Shown: piece by piece, positions 51,326 through 59,718 of the stretch
How the letters are laid out: every line of letters starts with the position of its first letter
Numbering within the stretch: position 1 is the stretch's first letter
Origin: CAWJJM01 sp963843275
GTDB taxonomy: Bacteria > Acidobacteriota > Thermoanaerobaculia > Multivoradales > JBCCEF01
Assembly (NCBI GenBank): GCA_963843275.1
Contig: CAWJJM010000012.1
Coordinates: 310,001-374,000 of the forward strand
DNA: 64,000 nt
Direction: 5' to 3'
Position numbers and translations under genes: made by a program
The notes under the pieces: generated by a model
Told to the model about the DNA's origin: nothing
Databases searched by the model: none
Seen by the model: the letters and a program-made list of their open reading frames with translations, nothing else

Positions 51326-52744
51326 ATGCAACTCGACCAGCTGCTGCGCCTGACGACGGATCGGGGGGCTTCGGATCTGCATCTGAAGCCGACGCGGCCG
51401 CCGCTGCTGCGGATCAGCGGGCGGCTGATCCCGCTCGACGTCGAACCGCTCCAGCCGGAGGAGATCCGCTCGATGGTGATGGAGATCCTCACGCCGCAGC
51501 AACAGGCGCGGCTGGAGGAGCGCATGGCGGTGGACATCGGCTACGGCGTCCACGGGCTGGCCCGCTTCCGCGGCAACATGTACCTGCAGCGCGGCACCCT
51601 GGCGGCCACCTTCCGGCGGGTGCCGTACGAGATCAAGACCATCGAGGAGCTCGAGCTGCCGCCGGTGCTGCTCGACTTCACCGACCTGCCGATGGGGCTG
51701 GTCCTGGTGACCGGGCCCACGGGCAGCGGCAAGTCGACCACCCTGGCGGCGCTGATCAAGCACGTCACCCACCACCGCCCGGTGCACGTGATCACCATCG
51801 AAGACCCGATGGAGTTCCTGTTCACCGACGACGTGGCCTCCGTGTCGCAGCGCGAGGTGGGCACCGACACGATCAGCTTCGCCGAGGCCCTGCGCAACGC
51901 CATGCGGCAGGATCCCGACGTGCTGATGGTCGGCGAGATGCGCGACCCCGAGACCGTGTCGACCGTCATCACGGCCGCCGAGACCGGCCACCTGGTGTTC
52001 TCCACGTTGCACACCAACAGCGCCACCCAGACGATCGACCGCATCCTCGACACCTTCCCCTCGAGCCAGCAGGGCCAGGTGCGGGCGCAGCTCGCCCAGG
52101 TGCTCAAGGGCGTGGTGTCGATGAAGCTGGTGGAGCGCGCCGACGGCAGCGGCCTGGTGGCGGCGCTGGAGGTCATGAAGGCGTCGCCGAAGATCGCCAA
52201 CCTCATCGAGAAGGGCGAGACGGGGCTGCTGCTCGAGGAGGTCGAATCCTCGGTCGGCTACTATCGGATGCAGTCGATGAACCAGTCGCTGCTCGCCCTG
52301 CTGGTGCACGGCACCATCACCTACGCAGAGGCGATGCGGCAGTCGCCGGATCCGGAGGATCTCTCGCTGCGGCTGCGCAAGATGTTCCCCCAGATCGAGG
52401 AACGAGGAGGAGACATGAGCCCGACGACGGCGGATTTCTCGCAGATCACCGAGCTCCAGCAGTTCCGCCGGCTCTACGAGGAGCAGGAGGAGAAGGTCAA
52501 GCTCCGCCTGAGCGAGAAGGACGAGCAGATCGAAGGCGTGCGCAGCTCGCTCGCCGACCGCGACGAGCAGATCGGGCAGCTCCGCCAGCAGCTCCAGGAG
52601 ATGGTCCAGGAGCGCGAGCGGATGCGCGCCGACTACGCGCGGCTGCGCCAGGAGGCCCAGGAGAAGGTCGACAAGCTGATGGAGCGCATCAAGGAGCTCA
52701 ACCAGCGCCTGGTCTCCGAAGAGAAGAAGGGCATCTTCCGCTAG
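51326..52744 (+). CDS. pilT: PilT-family twitching ATPase with C-terminal coiled-coil extension
   Basis: The retraction ATPase of type IV pili. Residues 1-~363 are a normal PilT/PilU: RGASDLHLKPTRPPLLRISG, Walker A TGPTGSGKSTTLAAL (~130), Asp box ITIEDPMEF, Walker B DVLMVGEMRDPET and AETGHLVFSTLHTNSA. A further ~109 residues (from 364) form a charged coiled coil (RLYEEQEEKVKLRLSEKDEQ onward) not found in standard PilT. The extension begins at an in-frame ATG (52415) with GAGGAGGAG just before it, so it may also be made separately. No other pilus genes are nearby. Confidence 0.93.
   Translation: MQLDQLLRLTTDRGASDLHLKPTRPPLLRISGRLIPLDVEPLQPEEIRSMVMEILTPQQQARLEERMAVDIGYGVHGLARFRGNMYLQRGTLAATFRRVPYEIKTIEELELPPVLLDFTDLPMGLVLVTGPTGSGKSTTLAALIKHVTHHRPVHVITIEDPMEFLFTDDVASVSQREVGTDTISFAEALRNAMRQDPDVLMVGEMRDPETVSTVITAAETGHLVFSTLHTNSATQTIDRILDTFPSSQQGQVRAQLAQVLKGVVSMKLVERADGSGLVAALEVMKASPKIANLIEKGETGLLLEEVESSVGYYRMQSMNQSLLALLVHGTITYAEAMRQSPDPEDLSLRLRKMFPQIEERGGDMSPTTADFSQITELQQFRRLYEEQEEKVKLRLSEKDEQIEGVRSSLADRDEQIGQLRQQLQEMVQERERMRADYARLRQEAQEKVDKLMERIKELNQRLVSEEKKGIFR
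52415..52744 (+). CDS. Possible internal start: separate coiled-coil protein inside pilT
   Basis: ATG 52415, in frame with pilT, is preceded by GAGGAGGAG five to six bases upstream, better than any site at the pilT start. Translation from here would give a 109-residue soluble coiled coil (MSPTTADFSQITELQQFRRL ...). It begins exactly where an ordinary PilT would end. It could be a second product or the trace of a gene fused to pilT. Alternative product, not an additional locus. Confidence 0.35.
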   Translation: MSPTTADFSQITELQQFRRLYEEQEEKVKLRLSEKDEQIEGVRSSLADRDEQIGQLRQQLQEMVQERERMRADYARLRQEAQEKVDKLMERIKELNQRLVSEEKKGIFR

Positions 52745-52794
52745 GCCCTCCCGCCGGTCGCCGCACCGGCGCGCGGGGGCGCCCCGGCCTCCCC

Positions 52795-54423
52795 TTGCGG
52801 TCGCCCCGCCACCGCCCCGCCCTGTCGCTGCTGCTCGCGGCGCTCGCCGTGTGGGGCGGGGCGTTCATCTGGCGGACGTCGTTCGTGAGCTCGCGGGGGC
52901 GCACCTTCGTGCTCTTCGACGACGCCATGATCTCGATGACCTACGCCCGCAACCTGGTGGAGGGTCACGGGCTGGCGTGGGCGCGCGAGGGGGCTCCGGT
53001 GGAGGGCTTCACCACCCCCCTGTGGACGCTGGCGATGGTGCCGGTCAACCTGCTCCCCCTGCCGCTGACCCTGCGGTCGGCGCCGATGCAGCTTCTCTCG
53101 CTGGGCCTGCTCCTGCTCCTCGTGGTCGCCGTCCGCCGGCTGATGCTCGCCCACCTGGCGGCGGGGCGGGGGGACCTGGCCGCCTGGCTCCCGGCGGCGC
53201 TGCTGACCGCCTTCTGTTATCCGCTCGACTACTGGGCGCTGATGGGGATGGAGACCGGCCTCCAGGCGGTGCTCGCGGTGGTCACCGTCGGGCTGGCCTT
53301 CGACCTGGCCGCCGGGCGGCGGCGCTACGCGGCCTTCTTCGGCGTCGCGGCGGTCGCCTACCTGGTGCGGATGGACATGGTGGTCCTGTCCGGGGTGGCG
53401 ACCCTGTGGGCGGCCGCCCACGGCGCCTTCCCGCGCCGTGCGGCGCGCCGCTGGCTGGCGGCCGCGGCGCTGCCGGTCGCCGCCGCTCTCGGCTACGAGC
53501 TGTTCCGGTGGCTCTACTACGGCGACCTGCTGCCCAACACCTACTACCTCAAGGTCGCCGGCGTCCCGCTGGCGCTGCGCCTGACCCGCGGTTGGACGAC
53601 GGCGCGGGGCTTCCTGGCCGCCAACGCGGTGGCGTTGGCGGCGGTGGGCGCCGCCGTGGCCTGCGCCGGGCGGGAGGTCCGCCGCCGGCTGGTCCTGCCG
53701 CTCGCCGTCTTCGTGGCCTACCTGGGCTACAGCGTGTGGGTGGGGGGCGACGCCTGGGAGATCGACCTCAACGTGCGCGCCAACCGCTTCGTCGCCCCGG
53801 CGCTGCCGCTCCTCTTCGCCGCCTTCAACGCCGGCCTGCTGGGGGCCCGCCGGCGGCTCGCCGACCGCTGGTGGCGCCTGCTTCCGCCGGTGGCCACCCT
53901 GCTGGTGCTGGTCGCCGCCGACGGCCTCTGGCTCTCGCCGCGGGCGGCCGAGAACCGCCGCAACATGGCGGTCCTGGACCGACCGCTGCTGGTCTCCTCG
54001 CACGCGGTGGTGCTGGCAGGCCTCGGCGACCTCGAGCGGCTGCTCGGTCCGGGGGCGCGGGTGGTCACCTACTGGGCCGGGATCCCCGCCTACTTCTCCG
54101 ACTACCGCATGGTCGACGCCCTGGGCTACAACGACGCCGAGCTCGCCCATCGGCCCCTCCCCTCCGACGTCACCCTGGCCAGCTACCTCCCGGGACACAA
54201 CAAGGGCGCCACCCCGCGCGAGCTCCTGGCGGGGCGGCCCGACGCCTTCTTCCAGTTCTGGACCCTGGCGCTGCTCGACAACCCGTGGCCGCGCCACTAC
54301 ATGCGCTGGCACGGCTACTTCGACATCCAGTGGTACGAGGGGGAGTCCTGGCTGCGGCGCGACTCCCCCTACCTGACGCCGGCCGGCCGGCGGCTGGCGG
54401 CGGCGGCGCCGGGGCGCGACTGA
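52795..54423 (+). CDS. Polytopic membrane protein, GT-C glycosyltransferase-like
   Basis: About 542 residues with roughly ten hydrophobic helices. The first periplasmic loop reads FVLFDDAMISMTYARNLVEG, then GLAWAREGAPVEGFTTPLWT. This DD-x-RYARNL...VEGxTxPLW pattern is seen in GT-C lipid-linked sugar transferases, including mycobacterial AftB-like proteins. The C-terminal ~150 residues are a soluble periplasmic domain. The start is taken as TTG 52795; GTG 52849 is possible. The substrate cannot be told from sequence. It follows pilT by 50 bases, so a link to pilus glycosylation is possible but unproven. Confidence 0.7.
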   Translation: MRSPRHRPALSLLLAALAVWGGAFIWRTSFVSSRGRTFVLFDDAMISMTYARNLVEGHGLAWAREGAPVEGFTTPLWTLAMVPVNLLPLPLTLRSAPMQLLSLGLLLLLVVAVRRLMLAHLAAGRGDLAAWLPAALLTAFCYPLDYWALMGMETGLQAVLAVVTVGLAFDLAAGRRRYAAFFGVAAVAYLVRMDMVVLSGVATLWAAAHGAFPRRAARRWLAAAALPVAAALGYELFRWLYYGDLLPNTYYLKVAGVPLALRLTRGWTTARGFLAANAVALAAVGAAVACAGREVRRRLVLPLAVFVAYLGYSVWVGGDAWEIDLNVRANRFVAPALPLLFAAFNAGLLGARRRLADRWWRLLPPVATLLVLVAADGLWLSPRAAENRRNMAVLDRPLLVSSHAVVLAGLGDLERLLGPGARVVTYWAGIPAYFSDYRMVDALGYNDAELAHRPLPSDVTLASYLPGHNKGATPRELLAGRPDAFFQFWTLALLDNPWPRHYMRWHGYFDIQWYEGESWLRRDSPYLTPAGRRLAAAAPGRD

Positions 54424-54433
54424 ACGGCGCCGC

Positions 54434-55771
54434 TCACGCCCGACGGCGGAGCAGCAGCGCTTCGGCCTCCCGCCGGGTCGCCACTTCGCCGTCCACCTGC
54501 GCCTGCCGCACCCGGTCCAGGGCGCGCCCCACATCGGGTCCGGGGGCCACCCCGAGCAGGCGCTGCACGTCGTCGCCACCGAGCAGGCGCGGCGGATCGA
54601 GGATGCGGCGCCCGTCGCGGGCGAGCAGCGCCGCCAGCTCGGCGAGCGCGGCCCGCCAGCGTGACAGGGCCGGGCCTTCCGGATGGGCGGCGCCCAGGCG
54701 GGCGACGGCGGTGGGCCACAGCGGTCCGAGGCGGTGGAGGAAACGGCGGCGGTCGCGCTCGTCGGCGGGAAGCTGGCTCGACTCGACCAGCAGCGCCACG
54801 CGGGTCGCCAGGTGCCGCGTCAGGTAGCCGGCGTCGCGGAAGCGCTCGACCGCCGCCACCGCCTGGGCGGTGCGCCGTTCCGCCGGGCCCTGCTCGGGAA
54901 GATGGGCGAAGGTGGCGGCGACGCGGCCGGCGAGACGGTCGATGCGCGGGGCTCCGGGGACCCGGCGGAGGACCTCGCCGCCGCGCGCCTCGAGCCGCTC
55001 GATCTCGAGCGCGGCGTGGCCGGCGCGGCGCTCGCCGGCCGCCGACTCCACCGCCCCGGGCGCGCCGCGCCACAACCCTGGATAGACGCCGAGCGCGACG
55101 AGCACCCCGAGCGCCCCCGCCGCCTCCCGCTGGAAGATCAGCACCAGCTCCTCGCGCACCCGCTCCGAGGCGATCGCGGCGAGGCCGGGGGCGGCGGTCC
55201 GGGCGAGCTCGAGGCTGCCGGGGTGGGCGGTGAAGCCCGGGAGCTGCACCAGCAGCCGGGGCAGCCGCAGCACGCGCAGCGGATCGCCGGTGAAGCTGTC
55301 GTCGCGGGTGGCGCGCAGCAGGCGCCGTTCGAGGTCGGCGAGGCCGCCGTGGAGGTCGATCAGGTCGGTCTCCTCCTCCGGCTCGGCGGCGAGCGGCAAG
55401 GCCAGCGAGTTGACCGTGAAGTCGCGGCGCGCCAGGTCGGCCGCCAGCGCGGCGCCCTCGCGGTCCCAGATGTCGAGCACCCAGCCCTCGCCGCCGGCCG
55501 CGACCAGCCGGTAGGCCGAGAAGTCCTTGCCGCCCAGCCGCACCAGGTGGGCGCCGAGCCGGCCGGCCAGGACGCCGGCGATCTCCAGCCCGGCGCCGGA
55601 GACCACGGCGTCGTAGTCGCGGCTGGGAAGGCCCAGCAGGCGGTCGCGCAGCACCCCGCCCACCAGGTGCGTCTCGACCCGCCGCTCCGCCGCCTCGCGC
55701 GCCAGCGCCGCCACCGGCGCCTGGTGGCGGAGGATCCGGTGCAGCCGTCGCATCCGCTCGCGGTCGATCAC
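54434..55771 (-). CDS. tRNA nucleotidyltransferase / poly(A) polymerase family protein
   Basis: A class II nucleotidyltransferase of ~445 residues. The head domain has HLVGGVLRDRLLGLPSRDYD (GG and DxD catalytic motif) and DFTVNSLALPL (RRDFTxNA motif), followed by DDSFTGDPLRVLRLPRLLVQ (DPxRxLR neck). It either adds CCA to tRNA or polyadenylates RNA; these cannot be separated by eye. The tRNA-Lys in this window has no encoded CCA, so a CCA-adding enzyme is required. GTG 55771 is the preferred start because a TAGTTT box lies seven bases before it. Confidence 0.87.
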   Translation of the reverse strand: MIDRERMRRLHRILRHQAPVAALAREAAERRVETHLVGGVLRDRLLGLPSRDYDAVVSGAGLEIAGVLAGRLGAHLVRLGGKDFSAYRLVAAGGEGWVLDIWDREGAALAADLARRDFTVNSLALPLAAEPEEETDLIDLHGGLADLERRLLRATRDDSFTGDPLRVLRLPRLLVQLPGFTAHPGSLELARTAAPGLAAIASERVREELVLIFQREAAGALGVLVALGVYPGLWRGAPGAVESAAGERRAGHAALEIERLEARGGEVLRRVPGAPRIDRLAGRVAATFAHLPEQGPAERRTAQAVAAVERFRDAGYLTRHLATRVALLVESSQLPADERDRRRFLHRLGPLWPTAVARLGAAHPEGPALSRWRAALAELAALLARDGRRILDPPRLLGGDDVQRLLGVAPGPDVGRALDRVRQAQVDGEVATRREAEALLLRRRA

Positions 55772-55778
55772 GGGCCGT

Positions 55779-55784
55779 AAACTA
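55779..55784 (-). promoter_or_regulatory. -10 element, leaderless layout, before the nucleotidyltransferase gene
   Basis: Minus-strand TAGTTT (55784-55779), seven bases, then GTG 55771. No Shine-Dalgarno. It is 25 bases from the divergent gatC start. Confidence 0.4.
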
Positions 55785-55809
55785 CCAGGGGAAGGAGGAC
55801 TGGGCGAGG

Positions 55810-56136
55810 GTGCCGATCTCAACGCGGGACGTCGAGCGCGCGGCGCGCCTGGCCGGGCTGCGGATCGAGCCCGCCCGGCGGGCGTCGCTCACCGCCCATC
55901 TCGAGCGGCTGGTGGCTTTCGCCGACCGGCTGCGCGAGGTCGTGGCAGGGACGCCCCCGCGCCCCGGCGCTTTCTCGGGTGCGGAGGCGGCGCCGGGGAC
56001 GCCCGGCGCCCCGGACCGGCCGGCGCCCTGCCTGCCGCGCGACGCCGCCCTGGCCAACGCTCCGCAGGCCGACGCCGAGGGCTACTTCCTGGCTCCCGCG
56101 CCGCGGCGGGGCGACGGCGGGGAGGACGATGGCTGA
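55810..56136 (+). CDS. gatC: Asp-tRNA(Asn)/Glu-tRNA(Gln) amidotransferase subunit C
   Basis: A 108-residue GatC: STRDVERAARLAGLRIEPAR, HLERLVAFADRLREVV and PCLPRDAALANAPQADAEGYFLAP-type C-terminal pattern (split here across FSGAEAAPGTPGAPDRPAP, a longer Pro/Ala linker than usual). GatC stabilises GatA in the GatCAB complex. The start is GTG after AAGGAGGAC. It overlaps gatA by eight bases. Confidence 0.88.
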   Translation: MPISTRDVERAARLAGLRIEPARRASLTAHLERLVAFADRLREVVAGTPPRPGAFSGAEAAPGTPGAPDRPAPCLPRDAALANAPQADAEGYFLAPAPRRGDGGEDDG

Positions 56137-57595
56137 CGGCCCGCTGGGGTGGGACGCCGTCGCCATCGGGCGGAGGGTCCGGCGCGGCGAGGCGTCCGCG
56201 CGGGAGGTGGTGGAGGCCTACCTGGCCCGCGCCGCCGAGGTGCAACCGCGGCTGGCCCCGTTCCTCGAGGTCCTCGACCCCGCCGCCCGCGCCGCGGCGG
56301 CGGCGGTCGACCGGCGGGTGGCGGCGGGCGGCGACCCCGGCCCGCTGGCGGGGGTGCCGCTGGCGGTCAAGGACAACCTGGCGCTCGCCGGCCGGCGGTT
56401 GAGCTGCGCCTCGCGGCTGCTCGACGGCTACGTCTCGCCCTTCACCGCCACCGCGGTCGAGCGCCTCGCCGCCGCCGGGGCGGTGGTGATCGGCCGCACC
56501 AACCTCGACGAGTTCGCGATGGGGTCCTCGGGCGAGACCTCCGCCTTCGGCCCCTCCCGCCACCCGGCCGATGCGGAGCGCTCGCCCGGCGGCTCGTCGG
56601 GCGGCTCCGCCGTGGCGGTGGCGGCGCGGGCGGCCGCCCTGGCCCTGGGCTCGGACACCGGCGGGTCGGTGCGGCAGCCGGCGGGCTTCTGCGGCCTGGT
56701 GGGGGTGAAGCCCACCTGGGGGAGGGTGTCGCGGTGGGGGCTGGTCGCCTTCGCCTCGTCGCTCGACCAGGTCGGCCCGCTGGCTCCCACCGTCCGCGAG
56801 GCGGCGCTGGCGCTCGGGGTGATGGCCGGCGCGGACCCGCGCGACGCCACCTCGTCGCCGCGCCCGGTCGACGACTACCTCGCGGCGCTCGAACGCGGGC
56901 CGGGTCTCGCCGGCCTGCGGGTGGCGGTGCCCCGGGAGGTGGAGGAGACGCCGCTGGCGCCGGGGGTGCGGGACGCCTGGGAGGCGGCGCTGGCCCGCCT
57001 CACGGCCGGCGGCGCCGACCTCGTCGAGGTGGCGCTGCCCACGCTGCCCTTCGGCGTCGCCGCCTACGCGATCGTCGCCTGCGCCGAGGCGAGCAGCAAC
57101 CTGGCGCGCTTCGACGGGATGCGCTACGGGCGCCGCGCGGCGGCCGGGGAGGCCTTCGCCGAGCGCGTGGCGGCGAGCCGCAGCGAGGGATTCGGCGCCG
57201 AGGTCGCGCGCCGGCTGCTGCTCGGCACCTTCGCCCTCTCGGCCGGGTTCGCCGACGCCGACTACGGCCGCGCCCGGGCGGTGGCGGCGCGGCTGGGCGG
57301 TGAGCTGGAGGCGGCGCTGGCCGTCGCCGACGTGCTGGCGATCCCGACCACGCCGGCGACCGCCTTCCCGTTCGGCGGGCGCGCCGGGGACCCCCTGGCC
57401 GACTACCGCTTCGACGCCTTCACGGTCCCGGTCAACCTGGCCGGCCTTCCCGCCGTGGCGTTGCCGGCGGGGGAGGACGGGGCGGGGCTGCCGGTGTCGC
57501 TGCAGCTCGTCGGGCGCCGTTTCGGCGAGGCCCCGCTGCTGGCCGCGGCGCACGCCTTCGAGCGTGCCGCCCCCGCCGCCCCTCGAGGCCGCTGA
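56129..57595 (+). CDS. gatA: Asp-tRNA(Asn)/Glu-tRNA(Gln) amidotransferase subunit A
   Basis: The amidase subunit of GatCAB, 488 residues. The Ser-cisSer-Lys triad is visible: Lys in GVPLAVKDNLALAG, cis-Ser in SPGGSSGGSAVAVAA and the nucleophile Ser in LGSDTGGSVRQPAGFCGLVG. GRTNLDEFAMGSSGETSAFG is a further signature. Together with GatB it converts misacylated Glu-tRNA(Gln) or Asp-tRNA(Asn). ATG 56129 follows GGAGG and overlaps gatC. gatB is not adjacent. Confidence 0.95.
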   Translation: MADGPLGWDAVAIGRRVRRGEASAREVVEAYLARAAEVQPRLAPFLEVLDPAARAAAAAVDRRVAAGGDPGPLAGVPLAVKDNLALAGRRLSCASRLLDGYVSPFTATAVERLAAAGAVVIGRTNLDEFAMGSSGETSAFGPSRHPADAERSPGGSSGGSAVAVAARAAALALGSDTGGSVRQPAGFCGLVGVKPTWGRVSRWGLVAFASSLDQVGPLAPTVREAALALGVMAGADPRDATSSPRPVDDYLAALERGPGLAGLRVAVPREVEETPLAPGVRDAWEAALARLTAGGADLVEVALPTLPFGVAAYAIVACAEASSNLARFDGMRYGRRAAAGEAFAERVAASRSEGFGAEVARRLLLGTFALSAGFADADYGRARAVAARLGGELEAALAVADVLAIPTTPATAFPFGGRAGDPLADYRFDAFTVPVNLAGLPAVALPAGEDGAGLPVSLQLVGRRFGEAPLLAAAHAFERAAPAAPRGR

Positions 57596-57602
57596 GCCGC
57601 CG

Positions 57603-58277
57603 CTAGGGGGTGACCGGCGGCGGGGCGCTCCGCACCTCCACCACCCGGTCGCCGTCGCGGAAGACCACCGCCTCGCCCTCGGCCAGCAGGTCGTCGAGCC
57701 AGGGGTGGCGCTCGCGGAACGCGGCGCCGCCGGCGCCGCCGAGCTGCACCGTCTCGTCGGGGGCGCGCTCGCCCAGGTCCACCTCCCGCCAGACGCCGCC
57801 GTGGAGCTGGAAGCGGTGGCCGCCGGCCTCGGTGATCTCGACCGCGCGCAGCAGCTCGCGGGCGGCCTCGGCCGGGGTGACGCGGAGCGACACGTCGCCG
57901 CGCGGCCGCCGGCCGGCGACGCCGCTGAACAGGTAGACGATGGCGGCGAGGGCGAGCACCAGCACGAAGCTCACCAGGATCGGGGAGTCCAGCGTACGGC
58001 GGCCCAGGGCGCCCTCGAGCCGCTCCATCAGGCTGCTGCGCCGCGCCTCCAGCGCCACGCGGTGCTCGACGCGCTGCGCCAGCACGGTGGGCGGGGCGGC
58101 GCGCTCGAGCCGCCCGAGGGCGCGCACCACCCGGTGGAGGCCGTCCAGGCGGGCGCTGCAGCCCGGGCAATCGCCGAGGTGCGCCTCGACCCGGGCGGCC
58201 TCGCGGGACGTCAGCTCGCCGTCGACGTAGGCCGACAGCAGATCGGGATCCAGATGGCTCGTCGCGGTGACGCTCAC
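57603..58277 (-). CDS. Zinc-binding anti-sigma factor (membrane anchored)
   Basis: A 224-residue anti-sigma factor with an N-terminal ZAS/zf-HC2 domain: LDPDLLSAYVDGELTSREAA followed by EAHLGDCPGCSARL, giving the HxxxCxxC zinc motif (His30-Cys-Cys region). One TM helix (LVSFVLVLALAAIVYLFS, ~residue 110) leads to a periplasmic C-terminal domain. Start GTG 58277 overlaps the sigma factor stop (GTGA), so the pair is translationally coupled. It should sequester the sigma factor until an envelope signal releases it. Confidence 0.88.
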   Translation of the reverse strand: MSVTATSHLDPDLLSAYVDGELTSREAARVEAHLGDCPGCSARLDGLHRVVRALGRLERAAPPTVLAQRVEHRVALEARRSSLMERLEGALGRRTLDSPILVSFVLVLALAAIVYLFSGVAGRRPRGDVSLRVTPAEAARELLRAVEITEAGGHRFQLHGGVWREVDLGERAPDETVQLGGAGGAAFRERHPWLDDLLAEGEAVVFRDGDRVVEVRSAPPPVTP

Positions 58278-58861
58278 AGCCTCTCCTCCGCGTGCTCCAG
58301 CACGTCGCGCAACCGTTCGCGGCCGCGGGCGATGCGCGACCGCACCGTCCCCGGCCGTACGCCCAGCACCCGGGCGATCTCCTCGTAGGAGAGGCCCTCG
58401 AGGTCGCGCAGCACCACCGCCTCGCGGAAGGCGAGCGGCAGCCGCGCCAGGGCGCGCCCGAGGCGCGCCGCCTCGTCGCGGGCGACGGCGTTCTCCTCCG
58501 GGCTGCGGGCCGGGTCCACCGGCTCGGCGGCGCTGCCGCCGGCCTCGCCCAGCGGACGCTCCGCGGGCCGGCGGCCCAGGCGGCTGCGGCAGTGGTTCAG
58601 GGCCACCCGGAAGATCCACGTCTTCAGGCTCGATCCGCCGCGGAACTTGCCCAGGTGGCGGTGCACCCGCAGGAACACCTCCTGGGTCAGGTCGGCGGCG
58701 TCGAAGGGATCGCCGGACATGCGCAGCGCCAGGTTGTAGACCGTCGACTCGTAGGCGCGGTAGACCTCGGCGAACGCCTCGGCGTCGCCGTAGCGGTGGC
58801 GCTCGACCAGGTCGAGGTCGTGGTCGCGGCTGCTGCTGGCGGTGATGGCCGTCGCCTCCAT
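58274..58861 (-). CDS. ECF (sigma-E-like) RNA polymerase sigma factor
   Basis: A 195-residue sigma-70 family ECF factor. Region 2 is YRAYESTVYNLALRMSGDPF with DAADLTQEVFLRVHRHLGKF and SLKTWIFRVALNHCRSRLGR. Region 4 is LPLAFREAVVLRDLEGLSYE followed by the helix-turn-helix EIARVLGVRPGTVRSRIARG. It is encoded with its zinc anti-sigma factor. The genes it controls are not evident; a GAAC-type ECF motif was not found upstream by eye. Confidence 0.94.
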   Translation of the reverse strand: MEATAITASSSRDHDLDLVERHRYGDAEAFAEVYRAYESTVYNLALRMSGDPFDAADLTQEVFLRVHRHLGKFRGGSSLKTWIFRVALNHCRSRLGRRPAERPLGEAGGSAAEPVDPARSPEENAVARDEAARLGRALARLPLAFREAVVLRDLEGLSYEEIARVLGVRPGTVRSRIARGRERLRDVLEHAEERL

Positions 58862-58929
58862 TGCGGCGTCCCCGTGCGCTTAGACCCCGCCGCCGCCGGC
58901 GGGGTTCCGAGGCGACCCGCGCGGCCGGA

Positions 58930-59646
58930 TCAGATCACCTTCCACAGCCAGCCGGCGTCGGCCATCCGCCGCAGGATCAGGTTCGTCTTCCAGCGGTAGC
59001 CGCGGCTGTCGACGCCGGGGTGCCAGGTGCGCGGACGCGGCAGCCCCGCGGCCAGCTCCGCCGCCTGGCGCTCGCCGAGGCCGGCCGCGCTGGTACCGAA
59101 GTAGCGGCGCGCCGCCGCCTCGGCGCCGAAGACCCCGGGCCCGAACTCGGCGGTGTTGAGGTAGATCTCGAGGATGCGCCGCTTCGACAGGTGCGCCTCG
59201 AGCTGCCGGGTGAGCAGCGCCTCCTTGGCCTTGCGCAGCGGGTTGTAGCGGCCGCTCAGCCACAGGTTCTTGGCCACCTGCTGGGTGATCGTCGAGGCGC
59301 CGCGGGGCAGCTCCTTGTCCTTCCAGGCCTCCTCGAGGGCCTTCTTCATCTCCTCGGTGGCGAAGCCGTGGTGGCCGAAGAAGCCGATGTCCTCGCCCAC
59401 CAGGACGGCGCGCTTGAGGTGGGGCGAGATGCGGGAGTAGGGCACCCAGGTCCAGGCGACGTGGTCGTCGCGGTGCCGCGCCCGCTCGATGAAGGCGGTG
59501 GTCTTCGGCCGCTCCTCGGCGAGGGCGGCCACGTCGGGCCAGGTCGCCCACTCCCAGGCCAGCCAGAGGGCGACGAGCAGCAGGAGGGCGGCGAGCGGCC
59601 GGAGACAGCCGAAGCGGAGCAGGCGGGGGCGGCGGGTGGAGGTCAT
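58930..59646 (-). CDS. mtgA: Monofunctional biosynthetic peptidoglycan transglycosylase
   Basis: A GT51 glycosyltransferase of 238 residues that polymerises lipid II. An N-terminal TM anchor (LRPLAALLLLVALWLAWEWA) is followed by the five GT51 motifs: VLVGEDIGFFGHHGF (catalytic Glu), RGASTITQQVAKNLWLS, RKAKEALLTRQLEAHLSKRR, ILEIYLNTAEFGPGVFGAEA and RYFGTSAAGL. There is no transpeptidase domain, so it is the monofunctional form. Start ATG 59646; a TAGACT box lies 14 bases upstream. Confidence 0.95.
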   Translation of the reverse strand: MTSTRRPRLLRFGCLRPLAALLLLVALWLAWEWATWPDVAALAEERPKTTAFIERARHRDDHVAWTWVPYSRISPHLKRAVLVGEDIGFFGHHGFATEEMKKALEEAWKDKELPRGASTITQQVAKNLWLSGRYNPLRKAKEALLTRQLEAHLSKRRILEIYLNTAEFGPGVFGAEAAARRYFGTSAAGLGERQAAELAAGLPRPRTWHPGVDSRGYRWKTNLILRRMADAGWLWKVI

Positions 59647-59706
59647 CGGGTCGCGAGGGGAGTCTAGCCCGGCGTCCGGCCGTCCGGTCGGCACCGATCT
59701 GGCTTC

Positions 59707-59712
59707 TATACT
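59707..59712 (+). promoter_or_regulatory. -10 element, leaderless layout, before the ThDP decarboxylase gene
   Basis: TATACT, six bases, then ATG 59719. No Shine-Dalgarno and no clear -35. Confidence 0.45.
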
Positions 59713-59718
59713 CCTTGC

